Below are positions 35,893 to 37,333 of a stretch of 37,333 nucleotides of DNA, in pieces. The position numbers and the translations under genes were made by a program. The stretch spans positions 1 to 37,333 of the forward strand of contig CAJJAJ010000034.1 of the NCBI GenBank assembly GCA_905182225.1, read 5' to 3'. The stretch comes from an uncultured Aquiluna sp. Its GTDB lineage: Bacteria; Actinomycetota; Actinomycetes; Actinomycetales; Microbacteriaceae. Every line of letters starts with the position of its first letter. Positions within the stretch are counted from its first letter, which is position 1. The notes beneath the pieces were generated by a model. The model was not told where the DNA came from. It worked only from the letters and a program-made list of their open reading frames with translations, and did not search any database.

Positions 35893-37125
35893 GTGGCGGA
35901 GAAGGTAACACTGCAAACCGGTCACGAGGGCGGAGTAAAAGGGCAGGTTTCTGCTTATTTCTCCAGGCTCAAAGGCGGCGACATGGGCGCGCTACCAGCG
36001 ATGGCCGCAGTGATCGTTCTGATGGCGCTATTTGCCAACCTTTCCCCCTATTTCTTGACTGAGATAAACATCGCGAACCTGTTTGTTCAGTCGGCAGTGT
36101 TGATGGTTACTGCCATGGCGCTTGTTTTTGTTCTTCTCCTTGGAGAGATTGACCTGAGCGCTGGCGTGACCGCTGCTACCGGCATGGCTCTTTTTGTAAA
36201 GCTAACAAACACGGGCTGGGACTGGCCAGTGGCGCTAGCATTTGGATTTCTGGTTGGGCTGGTAACGGGCTGGGTACTAGGTATGTTCGTGGCCAAGATC
36301 GGTGTGCCGTCTTTTGTTATCTCACTAGCTTTCTACCTTGGTTTTCCAGGTGTGATGTTGATCATCTTGGGTTCTGGTGGAATTCTTCGACTAGAGGTTG
36401 AGCCAATCAAGGCGATCATGAACGTGAACCTACCGGTGTGGGGCGGTTGGGCTGTTCTTGCCGTCATCGTCATCGTTGCACTTGTGCTATCAATTTGGGA
36501 CAGGTCCCGCAGGCTCAGTGTCGACCTCCCGGTTAGACCAATAATTTTCTTGGTTGCCAAGATTGCTGCGTATTTAGCTGTAGGTGGCGGAATAGTGTTC
36601 ATGCTGAACCTGCCTCGCAGCTTGGTTGCTGCTAACCCAATTCGGGGTGTTCCAATCGTGGTTCCCATAGTTATTGTTTTGATGTTTGCAGGAACATTCG
36701 TGTTGAACAGAACACAGTTCGGCCGTTATCTATACGCGGTGGGTGGAAACCCAGAGGCCGCAAGGCGCGCCGGAATCAATGTCGCTCGCATCAGAATCTA
36801 TGCCTTCATGATTACGTCGACACTTGCCACAATGGGTGGGCTGATGCACATAAGTCGAATCGGAGCGGTTGAGGCAGCCGCCGGAAAGATTATCGTTCTA
36901 TCCGCTGTTGCGGCGGCTGTGGTGGGTGGCGTCAGCCTCTTTGGTGGCAGAGGAAAACTATTCAATGCAGCCATTGGTGCCATCGTGATTTCGATAATTG
37001 ACAATGGCTTGGGCCTGATGGGCTTCCCTGCTGGAGTTAGCTTCATCGTTACCGGAGTAGTGCTCGCACTGGCCGCTACCGTAGACGCTCTGGCTAGAAA
37101 ACGAGCGCCCGGGATGCGAATCTAA
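35893..37125 (+). CDS. xylH: Sugar ABC transporter permease (XylH-like)
   Basis: The 410-residue membrane protein has about ten hydrophobic helices and the BPD_transp_2 features GEIDLSAGVTAATGMAL and YAVGGNPEAARRAGINVARI (contact with the ATPase), then LSAVAAAVVGGVSLFGGRGK. The extra middle part (about 195-250, polar then hydrophobic) is typical of the longer XylH type. GTG start two bases after the ATPase stop. It makes the membrane channel of the importer. Confidence 0.93.
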   Translation: MAEKVTLQTGHEGGVKGQVSAYFSRLKGGDMGALPAMAAVIVLMALFANLSPYFLTEINIANLFVQSAVLMVTAMALVFVLLLGEIDLSAGVTAATGMALFVKLTNTGWDWPVALAFGFLVGLVTGWVLGMFVAKIGVPSFVISLAFYLGFPGVMLIILGSGGILRLEVEPIKAIMNVNLPVWGGWAVLAVIVIVALVLSIWDRSRRLSVDLPVRPIIFLVAKIAAYLAVGGGIVFMLNLPRSLVAANPIRGVPIVVPIVIVLMFAGTFVLNRTQFGRYLYAVGGNPEAARRAGINVARIRIYAFMITSTLATMGGLMHISRIGAVEAAAGKIIVLSAVAAAVVGGVSLFGGRGKLFNAAIGAIVISIIDNGLGLMGFPAGVSFIVTGVVLALAATVDALARKRAPGMRI

Positions 37126-37244
37126 TAACCATAGAGTCCGATTCAGTTTTGTAGCTCGACCGAGTAAGTTTCCGTTTGGTCGCAACACTGTTTTTATTGC
37201 TAGAAACCCGCTTTATTGGAGAATTTTTTGATTAGCCTTTACCA

Positions 37245-37333
37245 ATGAATGCAATCCTAAAGCTAGGCAGCCTGGATGACTCGAAGGCTTTTCAGCGGCT
37301 ACTTTTGGTTCCTTTCGACCATCTAAATCTCAA
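37245..37333 (+). CDS. Start of a further ORF, cut by the window end
   Basis: From the ATG at 37245 the frame stays open to the last base and gives 29 residues, MNAILKLGSLDDSKAFQRLL and then LVPFDHLNL. The PFDH stretch recalls class-I-aldolase-like DUF2090 or tagatose-type aldolase starts (LPFDHRG), which would fit a sugar cluster, but 29 residues are too few to name it. No strong ribosome site is seen. Confidence 0.35.
   Translation, partial: MNAILKLGSLDDSKAFQRLLLVPFDHLNL

Overview
The window looks like a chromosomal stretch from a streamlined, moderate-GC member of the Actinobacteria, most likely a freshwater Microbacteriaceae of the Luna type (Rhodoluna/Aquiluna-like). The reasons are the tightly packed genes, the mycoredoxin-like and NrdH/NrdI/NrdE/NrdF set, a DUF3817 membrane protein, an OmpR-type winged-helix protein without receiver domain, a xylFGH-type sugar importer next to a ROK regulator, and above all a heliorhodopsin. 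I see no rRNA or tRNA gene, CRISPR array, prophage or insertion sequence. The genus is an inference; no search was possible.

Layout. 1-2337: a truncated PfkB sugar kinase remnant, an unidentified multi-pass membrane protein, a HAD phosphatase and a glutaredoxin-like protein. 2425-5106: a DEAD-box RNA helicase, then rplJ-rplL behind a 5' leader with an intrinsic terminator and a competing pairing (L10-type attenuator). 5105-9846 (minus strand): nrdHIEF, a 16-residue Cys-rich micro-ORF with a very strong ribosome site, a terminator and a ZupT-type metal transporter; a good NrdR box lies upstream of nrdH. 9847-10368 is an unusually long, AT-rich non-coding stretch. 10369-15170: a Bcr/CflA-type MFS exporter, an EamA transporter, 6-phosphogluconate dehydrogenase and a threonine-aldolase-like enzyme. 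15223-19284: pta-ackA (acetate/acetyl-CoA interconversion) and an alpha/beta-hydrolase gene broken by an in-frame TAG.

19285-28693: a leader region with a good promoter, the winged-helix regulator, a YdcZ-type transporter, a DUF3817 protein, a class III aminotransferase of the GSA-aminomutase type, the large helicase HrpA, and methylmalonate-semialdehyde dehydrogenase. 29072-32492: an MMPL/RND transporter followed 34 bp later by a heliorhodopsin, probably one transcript, closed by a strong hairpin shared with the convergent ROK gene. 32540-37125: a ROK repressor divergent from a xylF-xylG-xylH-like ABC importer, with inverted repeats between them and a perfect 16-bp hairpin separating the binding protein from the ATPase. 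A further ORF begins at 37245 and runs off the end.

The points most worth a second look are the Cys-rich micro-ORF between nrdF and zupT (a metal-dependent reductase and a metal importer), the MMPL-heliorhodopsin pair with a small hairpin over the heliorhodopsin ribosome site, and the leader at 19318-19541 with a possible leaderless Cys/Met-rich upstream ORF.
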